This document shows positions 42,761 through 50,684 of a stretch of 64,000 bases of DNA, in pieces. This stretch comes from Acidithiobacillus sp. GTDB lineage: Bacteria > Pseudomonadota > Gammaproteobacteria > Acidithiobacillales > Acidithiobacillaceae. The notes under the pieces were generated by a model that was not told the origin of the DNA, ran no database searches, and worked only from the letters and a program-made list of their open reading frames with translations. Position 1 is the stretch's first letter. Each line of letters opens with the position of its first letter. The position numbers and the translations under genes are program-made. Location: contig JAPTWR010000114.1 of the NCBI GenBank assembly GCA_028065135.1, positions 1,323-65,322 of the forward strand, in the 5' to 3' direction.

Positions 42761-42965
42761 CCTATCGCCCGCCGTCCGCGACCAGGTGATGGCGCAACAC
42801 GGGTTGGCGCCCAGCAAGGGCATTGCATCGAAGAAAGTAAAACCCAAACAAATCGGCGCGGCCCTGTCGCCCTACGCGGACCTGCTGGGCAATGCGCTGG
42901 ACACGCGGTTTCCCGCGCAAATGAATGGCCTCTTGCACTTAAGCATGGGATCCATGTGTCACTGA
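42738..42965 (+). CDS. Hypothetical protein, possibly truncated
   Basis: A 75-residue protein. The N-terminal MARITLNDLSPAVRDQVMAQ followed by a Lys-rich region (KKVKPKQ) resembles the start of larger phage proteins, and the end (LLHLSMGSMCH) does not look natural. It may be a shortened version of a longer gene. It overlaps the preceding lipoprotein frame by 23 bp and ends 24 bp before the initiator gene. Confidence 0.5.
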   Translation: MARITLNDLSPAVRDQVMAQHGLAPSKGIASKKVKPKQIGAALSPYADLLGNALDTRFPAQMNGLLHLSMGSMCH

Positions 42966-42989
42966 TATATTTACAAGTGGGGTTTCGAT

Positions 42990-44255
42990 ATGGGCACTGA
43001 AAAGCCAAAGATGGTGTGGTACAAATTTTTCATCGCTGACTATCAGCGGGACGCGGCACAGTTGAGCCTGATCGAGCACGGAGCCTATCGTCTTTTATTG
43101 GATCAGGCCTATCTCTCAGGGGGGACGCTTCCAGCCAACCCGGAACGTATTTTCCGCCTGCTTGGAGCCATCAATCCTGCCGAGCAGGAGGCCATCAGAA
43201 GCGTGCTCGCCGAGTTTTTTCACAAGGGGCGGGATGGGTACACACACGCTCGCGTCACTAAAGAGGTAAGCGTCTACGCTGAGAAAGCGGAAAGAAACCG
43301 AGTGGTTGGGGCTCGCGGCGGGCGTCCTAAGAAGCTTCTCGATGACATCGCGGAAGAACCCAGAAATAACCCAAACGGTTTTAAGGACGAAACCCAGACT
43401 GCAACCCAAACGGTTTTAGTGACTGAACCTAAAAAAAACCCAAACGGTTTAAAGAATGATACTGCTGAGAACCCAGATGGTTACGATACGGGAACCCAGA
43501 CGGTTCCAAAAAACACGGGCAATAACCATATAATCACTCATTCACAGATGGCCGCGTCAAGCGAGATCACAGCTAGCGGAAACGTCATATTAGACGATGA
43601 TGATTTTTGGCTAGACAGAGTCCACACTGCAGAATGTCCATTCGATGACTCGGTTTTTCAAACGGTTATCGCGAGTAATGAAAGCGTAGAGGAACCCAGA
43701 AATAACCCAAACGGTTTTGAGGCAGAAACCCAAACGGTTTTCGAAAACGTACAAACTGAAACCCAGACGGTTTTGAAAACAGAACCCAGAAATAACCCTA
43801 GTCAGAATACAGAATACAGAATAAAAGAAGAAAAGATTGCGACAGGGGTGCGCAAGCGCACCTCCGTCGCATCCGCACCGGCTCCAACTACTGCCACTTG
43901 GGAAGCCTACAGCCAGGCTTACCAGGGTCGCTATGGCACAGAGCCCGTGCGCAACCAGAAGGTCAACAGCCAACTGGCCAATCTGGTCAAACGACTCGGT
44001 CAGGCTGAGGCTCCGGCCGTGGCCGCCTTCTTTGTCAACCATAACGGCCGATTTTATGTGCAGGGCATGCACCAGGTGGACCTGTTGCTCCGCGATGCCG
44101 AAAAATTGCGGACGGAGTGGGTGACCCGGCAACAGCCGGTGAATCGCCCGGCCCGTGGCCCTGGTGGCCCGTCTTCCAACCACCCAGCTCTGGGGCGCGC
44201 CACCGTCGGCAACGACACGCAGCCTGCCTCCCGGCCCACCGTTGTCCGCCTCTGA
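42990..44255 (+). CDS. DUF1376-type replication initiator with internal iterons
   Basis: A 421-residue protein. The first 110 residues match the DUF1376 family (WYKFFIADYQRDAAQLSLIEHGAYRLLLDQAY, here WYKFFIADYQRD and HGAYRLLLDQAY, then GGRPKK). The middle is built of repeated NPNG/TQTV units that result from DNA repeats, and the C-terminal part (WEAYSQAYQGRYGTEPVRNQK) recalls phage O-type initiators. A DnaC-like loader follows after 11 bp. By analogy with lambda O/P, the protein should bind repeats in its own gene and recruit the loader and helicase. The name is by analogy only. Confidence 0.75.
   Translation: MGTEKPKMVWYKFFIADYQRDAAQLSLIEHGAYRLLLDQAYLSGGTLPANPERIFRLLGAINPAEQEAIRSVLAEFFHKGRDGYTHARVTKEVSVYAEKAERNRVVGARGGRPKKLLDDIAEEPRNNPNGFKDETQTATQTVLVTEPKKNPNGLKNDTAENPDGYDTGTQTVPKNTGNNHIITHSQMAASSEITASGNVILDDDDFWLDRVHTAECPFDDSVFQTVIASNESVEEPRNNPNGFEAETQTVFENVQTETQTVLKTEPRNNPSQNTEYRIKEEKIATGVRKRTSVASAPAPTTATWEAYSQAYQGRYGTEPVRNQKVNSQLANLVKRLGQAEAPAVAAFFVNHNGRFYVQGMHQVDLLLRDAEKLRTEWVTRQQPVNRPARGPGGPSSNHPALGRATVGNDTQPASRPTVVRL
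43368..43774 (+). repeat. Eight iteron-like repeats, candidate oriV
   Basis: The 15-bp unit AACCCAAACGGTTTT occurs at 43368, 43403, 43437, 43704 and 43727 with zero or one change, and as close variants at 43470, 43493 and 43760. Spacing is 35, 34, 33 and 23 bp in the first group and 23 and 33 bp in the second. Each unit has AACC/GGTT arms. A half-copy (CAAACGGTT) lies at about 43659. Confidence 0.8.
43801..43835. other. Candidate DNA-unwinding element beside the iterons
   Basis: An A-rich stretch directly after the last iteron group contains CAGAATA three times in tandem and then AAAAGAAGAAAAG. AT-rich tandem repeats next to iterons are typical of origins that open there. Confidence 0.5.
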
Positions 44256-44266
44256 AGGAGATCGCC

Positions 44267-45160
44267 ATGAGCACACCCAGAAAACCAGTACCACCACACA
44301 ACAAGCCACGCGCTGGTGTTCCACAGCCGGTGGGCGGCCTTTCGCAAGACCTGCTGCGGCGATGGGGTTTCGACCTGGAGAACATCGCCTTGCTTCCGGA
44401 TCAACACCCGCAGTTCCGCGAATGCGAGCGGCATGGCGCTTACCCGATTTCCATGGTCGATGAGTTTGGGGACGTCCGGTACATGGCGCCCGTGTGTCCG
44501 GCGTGTGTTGCGGAACAGGCGTCCCGACGTTTGCTGAAAAGTGCGGCCATTCCGGGAAAATTCCAGAACGCCATCCCGGCGCGATACCAGAATTGCTATT
44601 TCGACACGTTCATCGTCGAGTATCCGGCTCAGCAGGTCGCCCTGGATACCTGCAGGGACTATGCCGAGCATTTTGCGCGGTATGCGGCCATGGGCATGTG
44701 CATGGTGATCAGCGGCGGCATAGGCACCGGCAAGAATCATCTGACGACGGCGATAGCGCGCACGGTGATGGGCATGGGGCGCAGCGTGCTGCAGGTGACC
44801 GCCTACGGGCTCATCACCCGCATTCGTCAAACCTGGGGGAAAGGTGGCGGCGGCCAGTCGGAGTTTGACATCGTGCGCGCATTCGAGGAGGCGGACCTTC
44901 TCATTATCGACGAAGTGGGCAAACAGTTCGGCGGGGAAGGCGAGCAGGTGCATCTTTTCGAGGTGGTCCATGCCCGTTATCTGGACATGAAACCCACGAT
45001 TGTGCTATCAAACGAGTCTGCGCAGGGCATTGAAAGCTATCTCGGTGTTGCCACCTACGACCGTTTGTGCGAGCGTGGCATTCTGCTTCAGTTCGATTGG
45101 CCAGGCTATAGCTATAGGCGTGGCCGTGTTGACGCCTTTACGCCCGAAACAGGATCGTAA
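44267..45160 (+). CDS. DnaC-like replicative helicase loader
   Basis: A 297-residue AAA+ protein of the DnaC/IstB type. A Cys pair (VCPACV near residue 80) precedes AIPARYQNCYFDTF, then Walker A ISGGIGTGKNHLT near 150 (Asn where Ser/Thr is usual), Walker B LLIIDEVGKQF near 210 and sensor motif PTIVLSNES. GAAGGAG lies before the ATG, 11 bp after the initiator gene. In lambda the P protein does the same job. The Asn in Walker A may weaken nucleotide turnover. Confidence 0.88.
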   Translation: MSTPRKPVPPHNKPRAGVPQPVGGLSQDLLRRWGFDLENIALLPDQHPQFRECERHGAYPISMVDEFGDVRYMAPVCPACVAEQASRRLLKSAAIPGKFQNAIPARYQNCYFDTFIVEYPAQQVALDTCRDYAEHFARYAAMGMCMVISGGIGTGKNHLTTAIARTVMGMGRSVLQVTAYGLITRIRQTWGKGGGGQSEFDIVRAFEEADLLIIDEVGKQFGGEGEQVHLFEVVHARYLDMKPTIVLSNESAQGIESYLGVATYDRLCERGILLQFDWPGYSYRRGRVDAFTPETGS

Positions 45161-45161
45161 G

Positions 45162-45518
45162 GTGTCCACCGGCGCTATGGGATGGAGGCTGGTTTGGAAT
45201 CTGCTACTCTTCGTGCTGGTTTTCCATTACATGACGAGGAGGAAGGTTTTGGCGGGAACGGCATACACGTTGTATGCCACTTGGCGAAACGCTTTTGACA
45301 CACGACCTGTTCCTTCGGCAGGTGAACGGAGTGAGCGGCTGCGCTTGAACGCCTGGGCGATCGAGGGATTTCTCGCCGCGCATGGCATGACCGGTGCGCC
45401 GCTTTGGAAATGGGCGCGAGTCGTGGTTACCGCAGCCTGGTGGTTATTGGGTTCGTTGTTGGCGGCGCTTGTGGGCATAGGGGTTTGCAACTGTTGCCCT
45501 AGTCATGGAACTTTATAG
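45162..45518 (+). CDS. Hypothetical membrane protein before IS607 element
   Basis: A 118-residue protein with two spans (LVWNLLLFVLVFHYM and VVTAAWWLLGSLLAALVGIGVC). GTG at 45162 (AGGA upstream) or ATG at 45177 could be the start. The last residues (CNCCPSHGTL) look unlike the rest and may come from the IS607 left end just downstream, so the C-terminus could be altered. Confidence 0.6.
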   Translation: MSTGAMGWRLVWNLLLFVLVFHYMTRRKVLAGTAYTLYATWRNAFDTRPVPSAGERSERLRLNAWAIEGFLAAHGMTGAPLWKWARVVVTAAWWLLGSLLAALVGIGVCNCCPSHGTL

Positions 45519-45541
45519 ATGTTGATGTGGTCCTATTAAAC

Positions 45542-46114
45542 ATGAGACTGAGCGCATGGGCGAAGACGCAGGGTGTGACTTATCGCACCGCTTGGGAATG
45601 GTTCAAGAACGGAACCATGCCCGTGCCCTCCCGTCAGTTGTCCACGGGCACCATCCTGGTGGACGTGCCGGAAACCCCAACCGGCAGAACGGTCGTGTAT
45701 GCCCGCGTTTCCAGCCATGACCAGAAACCCAACCTCGACGGGCAGGTGGCGCGTTGCGTGGCCTTTGCCAACGACCGCGGGCTTTCCGTGGCGGAGACCG
45801 TTACGGAAGTGGGATCCGGCATGAATGGCCATCGAAGGAAATTGCTGCGTCTGCTGGGCGACCGCACGGTGGAACATATCGTCGTGGAGCACCGCGACCG
45901 GCTCATGCGCTTCGGCGCCGAATATGTGGAAGCCGCGCTGGCCGCCCGCGGCGGCACACTGCTGGTGGTGGATGAATCCGAACTCAAGGACGATCTGGTG
46001 CAGGACATGATCTCGGTGCTGACTTCCTTCTGCGCACGGCTGTATGGGCGGCGGTCCGCCAAACACCGCGCGGAGAAAGCGATGGCCGCCTGCACTGCGG
46101 AGGACCCGGCATGA
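45542..46114 (+). CDS. tnpA: IS607-type TnpA serine recombinase
   Basis: A 190-residue serine recombinase. The N-terminal MerR-like helix-turn-helix (MRLSAWAKTQGVTYRTAWEW) with GTILV is typical of IS607 TnpA; the catalytic domain has YARVSSHDQKPNLDGQ with the active-site Ser, and IVVEHRDRLMRFG. I start at 45542 because the family begins with MRLSxWAK. Length is normal. It should catalyse movement through a dimer-of-dimers synapse. Confidence 0.9.
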   Translation: MRLSAWAKTQGVTYRTAWEWFKNGTMPVPSRQLSTGTILVDVPETPTGRTVVYARVSSHDQKPNLDGQVARCVAFANDRGLSVAETVTEVGSGMNGHRRKLLRLLGDRTVEHIVVEHRDRLMRFGAEYVEAALAARGGTLLVVDESELKDDLVQDMISVLTSFCARLYGRRSAKHRAEKAMAACTAEDPA

Positions 46115-47811
46115 TCACGCTGCATACGCGCATCCGAAACCTCACGCCAGCGCAAGATTCTGCCTTGTCCGCTTATGCCGAACGATTCAATCATGTCGCC
46201 CACCATCTGGCCGCCGATATGGTCAAGGATCGGCGCACGGGGCCTTCGTTCAAGAATGCCTATCTCCGCCGTTTCGACATCACCGCCCGGCAGTTCAATG
46301 CCGTGCGCCGGTATGTGGAAGGGATGGCGACGAACCGGGTGGAGAACCTCAAACACCAGGAGAACATCCTGAGCGACAAAATCGCCGCCACGAAAAAGCT
46401 CCTGCCGAAGATCGAGAAGCAAATTGAAAAGGCGAAGAAAAACGGCGTGTCCACATCGGATCTTCAGCGCCTGGAAAATCGTCTGCATCAAAAGAAACGG
46501 AAGCTCCGTAATCTGCTAGAGCGGCAATCCAAAACGATCGATGATCTGCATCGCCCCTTCGCGTCCGGGATCTGCTTCGGCGGAAGAAAACTGTTTCACA
46601 GCCAGTTTCATCTCGAAGAAAACGGCTACAAGGACCATGCGGAATGGCTGGCGGAATGGAAAGCCGCACGCGCCAGTCAGTTCTTTGTACTGGGTTCGAA
46701 GGACGAGACCACAGGCTGTCAGGGCTGCGTCGCCCGAGCACAGGAAGACGGCTCCTTTCTTCTGGATGTGCGATTGCCGGGAGACAGCGAAAAATGCGTC
46801 ACCATCGGACCTCTTCGTTTTCCTTACGGCGATGAGAAGTTGCGCGCGGCGCTGTCTTTGCATACGGGGTTATCCAAGACCAAACTGCCCAGGGTCACGA
46901 AGCTGTCCAAAGCCGGCAAGCCGTACTCCCGCTTCGTCTATCCGAAAGATCTCAGCGCGTTATCCTGGCGTTTCCAGCGGGACGGGAAAGGCTGGCGAGT
47001 ACTGGTGAGTTTCAAGGAACCACAAGTTACTGTTACGACCGATACGAAAGCGGGTGTACTGGCAATAGATCTGAATGCAGATCATCTGGCCTGGGCGGAA
47101 CTAGACCGTTTCGGGAATCCCGTGGAAACAGGGACCATACCCTGCGTCACCTACGGAAAAACGACGGAACAGGCCAGCGCCATTATTGAGGCGGCGGCTA
47201 TCATGCTGGTCAACCGCGCCTCGCAGGTCGGGAAGCCGCTGGTTTTGGAGAAACTGGATTTTTCCAAAAAGAAAGGACAACTCACCGAAGTGGACGGCCC
47301 GCGGTATGCGCGGATGTTGTCCAGTCTGTCCTATCAGAAAATCCTTGGAGCCGTACAGGCGAGGGCCAGAAAAGAGAACGTGGCGCTCATGCAGGTCAAT
47401 CCGGCATTCACGTCGGTGATCGGGCGGATCAATTATGCGCATCGTTATGGCTTGACCGTGCATCAGGGCGCGGCTGTGGCGATTGGGCGCAGGGCTTTTG
47501 GCCAGTTCGTGAAAAATACGCGAACCGGCAAAGTACATAAACAATTCGGACTTCGGGAGACCCCGATAGGCCAGGCAGGGCGTGATGGCGTAAAAACCGT
47601 CACCGCACCAGATGGACGCGGTGCGCAGGTCACCTTTCCTTATCCCGAGTGGAATAAGCGAAAGCATGTGTGGACTCTGCTGGGCAAGGTTTCCCGGAAG
47701 ATGAAAGCGGCGCTTGCAGCGCAGCGTGTGGCGGAGAAATCCGACCCTCCGGAACGTACGGTGGAGTCCGCAAGGATTCAGCCAGAGGTCCCGGTTGTGG
47801 CGGCGGCTTAG
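46111..47811 (+). CDS. tnpB: TnpB-related protein of IS607 (non-canonical C-terminus)
   Basis: A 566-residue protein of the TnpB-related class. An N-terminal helical region with a coiled coil (KLLPKIEKQIEKAKKNG) precedes RuvC-like segments: LAIDLNADHLAWAEL (first Asp), LVLEKLDFSKKK (Glu) and NPAFTSVIGRINYAHRYG. The usual zinc ribbon (CxxC...CxxC) and the last DxNAA motif are not present; HQGAAVAIGRRA stands at that place. It is longer than ordinary TnpB (about 400 residues). It may use a rearranged active site or be inactive as a nuclease. Confidence 0.82.
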   Translation: MITLHTRIRNLTPAQDSALSAYAERFNHVAHHLAADMVKDRRTGPSFKNAYLRRFDITARQFNAVRRYVEGMATNRVENLKHQENILSDKIAATKKLLPKIEKQIEKAKKNGVSTSDLQRLENRLHQKKRKLRNLLERQSKTIDDLHRPFASGICFGGRKLFHSQFHLEENGYKDHAEWLAEWKAARASQFFVLGSKDETTGCQGCVARAQEDGSFLLDVRLPGDSEKCVTIGPLRFPYGDEKLRAALSLHTGLSKTKLPRVTKLSKAGKPYSRFVYPKDLSALSWRFQRDGKGWRVLVSFKEPQVTVTTDTKAGVLAIDLNADHLAWAELDRFGNPVETGTIPCVTYGKTTEQASAIIEAAAIMLVNRASQVGKPLVLEKLDFSKKKGQLTEVDGPRYARMLSSLSYQKILGAVQARARKENVALMQVNPAFTSVIGRINYAHRYGLTVHQGAAVAIGRRAFGQFVKNTRTGKVHKQFGLRETPIGQAGRDGVKTVTAPDGRGAQVTFPYPEWNKRKHVWTLLGKVSRKMKAALAAQRVAEKSDPPERTVESARIQPEVPVVAAA

Positions 47812-47939
47812 GCTGCCCTATGCCCTTGCCGGCGGGATTCCGGCACGCGAATCGCCGCTCTTATCGTTCGGGCGACGTCTTGGAATAGATTTCCATGGTT
47901 TTGTGAACGGCGCTGCGCGGACAACCGGGCCATTTCGCG

Positions 47940-48467
47940 GTGTTCGACGTCGTGCTGTACCTGGCGTTTCTGTTTTTTCTGCTGCTTGACGTGTTGCTCG
48001 GTGTTTTGCAGGCGCTATTTGAGCGTGTTGCCGGTATCCCGTTCAAGTCGCGGACACGATTAGAGGCATGGTTCCAGCGTCATCCGCTGGAGCCAACAAC
48101 TGTCGAAAGACCAGAAATGGTGTTCGCCAGAGTGTCTGAACAAGCTTTTGGGCGTGACCTGAAAAGAGTGCCCTGGTGGTTCACCCCTGGCCATCCGTTG
48201 GTTCGATGGCCCGCATGGATACAATCGCTTGCCAGTCCTCTGGCGGCTGTTTTAGCCGTCATGGTATATGGCCTCCTGGAAGGCAAACACTTCGCGTTCA
48301 GTGATGCCGGTGATGTCGTGGTGTCCGGTTTCTTTTTGGTGTTCGTTTGGGTGGCGCCTTTGGAGCGTGCGCTGCAGGCGGCTCCCTGGACAGGATATAC
48401 TGAAGCTGGTCCGGCGCTCGCGGTGTCCTGGATGTTGGAAAATTTTGGCATCTTTCAGGATGAGTGA
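47940..48467 (+). CDS. Hypothetical membrane protein with possible lost 5' end
   Basis: A 175-residue frame with an N-terminal hydrophobic run (VVLYLAFLFFLLLDVLLGVL) and later spans (PLAAVLAVMVYGLLE, VVVSGFFLVFVWVAPL). It starts at GTG with no ribosome site, and the frame is open only to 47907, inside or next to the IS607 right end. The IS may have removed the native start. Function unknown. Confidence 0.55.
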   Translation: MFDVVLYLAFLFFLLLDVLLGVLQALFERVAGIPFKSRTRLEAWFQRHPLEPTTVERPEMVFARVSEQAFGRDLKRVPWWFTPGHPLVRWPAWIQSLASPLAAVLAVMVYGLLEGKHFAFSDAGDVVVSGFFLVFVWVAPLERALQAAPWTGYTEAGPALAVSWMLENFGIFQDE

Positions 48468-48505
48468 CGTACCACAATACATTTTTCTTGGCAAAAGGAG
48501 TGAAC

Positions 48506-48922
48506 ATGGATATTGAAACCGTAGAACAGCAGTACAATCAGTTGCAGCAGGAAGCGCAGGGCGTGTCGCAGGGTTTGCAGGCGCTGGCGGGCAAACTCAA
48601 AACCGCCGTTGACGCCGGAAACACGGATGCCCGCGAGTGGCTGCTGGATCTCAAGGAACTGGCCCTGAACATCCAGCAGGAGCAGCAGCAGGTCATGATG
48701 GTGATGCAGGCCATGCACCAGGCCGTGCAGAACGATCAGCAGGCGCAGGGCGGTCCGTGGCAGGCCGGATATCCGCAGACTCCGCAGGCACCCGTCTACG
48801 GGCAACAGCAGCCGCAGTCAGGCGGGTTTTTGAGCAGCCTGGAACATTCCGGTTTTGGGCAGGCCATCATGATGGGTGCCGGATTCGGTATTGGCGATGA
48901 TCTGATCAATTCCATTTTCTGA
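48506..48922 (+). CDS. Coiled-coil protein with glycine-rich C-terminus
   Basis: A 138-residue protein. AAAAGGAG precedes the ATG at 48506. The N-terminal half is a Gln/Glu-rich coiled coil (EQQYNQLQQEAQGVSQGLQ, QQEQQQVMMVMQAMHQ); a Pro/Gln linker leads to a hydrophobic Gly-rich tail (GQAIMMGAGFGIGDDLINSIF). It may associate with membranes. It is coupled to the kinase-like gene (TGATG). No family is recognised. Confidence 0.65.
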   Translation: MDIETVEQQYNQLQQEAQGVSQGLQALAGKLKTAVDAGNTDAREWLLDLKELALNIQQEQQQVMMVMQAMHQAVQNDQQAQGGPWQAGYPQTPQAPVYGQQQPQSGGFLSSLEHSGFGQAIMMGAGFGIGDDLINSIF

Positions 48923-49449
48923 TGCTGGCGATTTTCACCGTCGGCACGGCGGCGTCCGGCAAAAGCACCTGGGCCAGATCGGTTGTGTCGAAATATCCGG
49001 GATTACGCATTGCCGTCATCGAGCGGGATGCGATTCGGATGGCCCTGCATGCGGCGGAGGCGGACACGCCTTTTTCCTGGACCAACTGGAACCGTGTTCT
49101 TGAGGATAGGGTTCAGTGGCTCTGGGAACGCGCCGTTCGTGACGCCGTACCGGTGCATGACACGATCATTTTGGCCGATACGCATTTGGATCCGGATCTG
49201 CTGGGAAAGGAGGTCGCTGTGCTGCGCGGCTTGGGCGTGACGGACTTGGCGATCCAGTATTTTCCCGCTTTGCCGTTGGTGGATCTTATCCGGCGTGATC
49301 AGAGTCGGGCTCATTTCGTTGGTGCCGGTGTGCTTCGGGAACATATCCAGAACTTGCAGCCAGAAGATCGCTACTGGGCGGCACTGGAGCAAACACCGCC
49401 CACACCGGCTGAACGCGAAAAACGCCTGGTTGCGGAAGTCTTGATGTAG
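48922..49449 (+). CDS. Polynucleotide-kinase-like P-loop protein
   Basis: A 175-residue P-loop kinase. Walker A GTAASGKSTWARSVVSKYPG lies at the very N-terminus, followed by IERDAIRMALH and DTIILADTHLDPDL, a layout close to the kinase domain of T4 polynucleotide kinase (GxxGSGKSTWA, RDD, SDTNLN). Such kinases phosphorylate 5' ends of nucleic acids; a zeta-toxin-like role is less likely as no antitoxin is seen. It starts in the stop of the preceding gene. Confidence 0.7.
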   Translation: MLAIFTVGTAASGKSTWARSVVSKYPGLRIAVIERDAIRMALHAAEADTPFSWTNWNRVLEDRVQWLWERAVRDAVPVHDTIILADTHLDPDLLGKEVAVLRGLGVTDLAIQYFPALPLVDLIRRDQSRAHFVGAGVLREHIQNLQPEDRYWAALEQTPPTPAEREKRLVAEVLM

Positions 49450-49483
49450 GCTGATGTCATATACGCTACAGAAGGATGTTGTG

Positions 49484-50263
49484 ATGTCGAATGTATTAGA
49501 ACCGAAACGCATTGAACCCGGATGGGAAACCCGCTGGTGGCAACAGGGCACCGTACTGGCGAATCGACGGCCGCTGCTGTTTGGCCTCTTCGCGCTGTCC
49601 TCCGTGACCATCGCCGCTTTGCCCATGCAGTGGCGGGTTCCCATGTCTTTCGTGATGATGCTGGCCGGCTTGTTGTTTGCCCTGTCTGCGGATCTGCAAT
49701 ACGGATTTGTAGAAACGTTTTTGCATGTGAAGGGCTACTTGCTGGGCGCGGTGGCGGCGCTGTTGTTGTGGAGCGGTTTGGGCGTTCTGGTGGTCATGGC
49801 GTCGAGCGCCGTGTTTTCATCCTTGGGCAACAGCGAACGGGTGGTGAGCGGGTCACTATTTGTGACCCGGTATATCTCCAACGGGGTGTTCGTGTTCATC
49901 ATGACGGTGCTGGGATCCTATATCAGCATCCAGATAGGCCTCCTGGCGCTGGGTCTGATCACGGATTTTGGCCGGAGTTACGTGGTCGCGTTGAACGCCA
50001 CGGCGAAGAACGAAGAGATGTTCATTGGCTGCCTTCTACTCAGTTTTGTGGTGACCGGCGTTTGGTATTTGCTTGGGCATTACGCGGGTAACGACGTGGT
50101 GCTGTTTGCCATGGTGGGGCCGGACGCCGTCCTGAATCTGCTCGCCGTGATCGGGCTGTACCTGTTTATCCGGGAAAGTATTGGCGGCGTCATGGAGAAT
50201 AAGCCGTTGCCTGAAGAACTGGTCAATGTTCCAGAAAGTCTCATGTCAAACAATTACCACTAA
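49484..50263 (+). CDS. Polytopic membrane protein
   Basis: A 259-residue protein with about six spans (LLFGLFALSSVTIAAL, VPMSFVMMLAGLLFALSA, LLGAVAALLLWSGLGVLVVM, ISIQIGLLALGLI, FIGCLLLSFVVTGVWYLL, VLNLLAVIGLYLFI). GAAGGA precedes the ATG at 49484; an earlier in-frame ATG at 49454 is weaker. No family is recognised. It belongs to the four-gene run 48506-50600. Confidence 0.65.
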   Translation: MSNVLEPKRIEPGWETRWWQQGTVLANRRPLLFGLFALSSVTIAALPMQWRVPMSFVMMLAGLLFALSADLQYGFVETFLHVKGYLLGAVAALLLWSGLGVLVVMASSAVFSSLGNSERVVSGSLFVTRYISNGVFVFIMTVLGSYISIQIGLLALGLITDFGRSYVVALNATAKNEEMFIGCLLLSFVVTGVWYLLGHYAGNDVVLFAMVGPDAVLNLLAVIGLYLFIRESIGGVMENKPLPEELVNVPESLMSNNYH

Positions 50264-50294
50264 CCGGCTGAAATATGCCACAAAGGAAAGAAAG

Positions 50295-50600
50295 ATGGAT
50301 GTTTCAGCATTTTTGTTAGAACAGATTTCCGGTGCCGTGGATAGCGCGTTGTTGTCCATGTCCAGCGAAGAGAAGGGGGAACTGGATTCGGTCGTATTGG
50401 TTTGCGTGCGCAAAGGTGGGCAATCCGGGTTGGTCAAGGTCTTTCATGATCCGGACAGTTTGCCGAAGGCGGATACGGGCAAGAATCTGATCGCTATCCA
50501 TTCAATTCACTATGCCGTCGATATTGCGCAGCAGAGCGCCGTGTCCATAGGGCGATTGATTCCGGTGCAGCCGCGGGGCGGGGCCGAGCGCGTGCATTAG
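50295..50600 (+). CDS. Hypothetical protein
   Basis: A 101-residue soluble protein (MDVSAFLLEQISGAVDSALL) with AAAGGAAAG before the ATG. The fold looks mixed alpha/beta (VVLVCVRKGGQSGLVKVF, LIAIHSIHYAVDIAQ). No family is recognised. A strong terminator follows 29 bp after its stop, marking the end of this operon. Confidence 0.6.
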   Translation: MDVSAFLLEQISGAVDSALLSMSSEEKGELDSVVLVCVRKGGQSGLVKVFHDPDSLPKADTGKNLIAIHSIHYAVDIAQQSAVSIGRLIPVQPRGGAERVH

Positions 50601-50629
50601 TTTGTTGGGTTTGTTGGTTAGCGTGCTTT

Positions 50630-50655
50630 GGCCCCGCATGGTCGGGGCCTTTCTT
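50630..50655 (+). terminator. Rho-independent terminator
   Basis: GGCCCCG (50630-50636), a 6-base loop and CGGGGCC (50643-50649) are followed by TTTCTT. It ends the 48506-50600 operon and also separates it from the minus-strand gene coming from the right. Confidence 0.85.
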
Positions 50656-50684
50656 CGCCAACAAGCGAAAAACTCCAAAAAATC

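Larger units (their letters stand above)
45519..47850 (+). mobile_element. IS607-family element
   Basis: A serine-recombinase TnpA (45542) and a TnpB-like protein (46111) overlap at ATGA, the standard IS607 plan. IS607 elements have no terminal inverted repeats, so the ends are estimates; the hairpin TGCCGG...CCGGCA at about 47828-47846 may mark the right end or a terminator. Confidence 0.75.

Noticed and set aside
43368..43774. A CRISPR array for the regularly spaced repeats at 43.4-43.8 kb.
   Set aside because: Units are only 15 bp, spacers are 8-20 bp and in frame within a gene, and no cas genes are near; iterons fit better.
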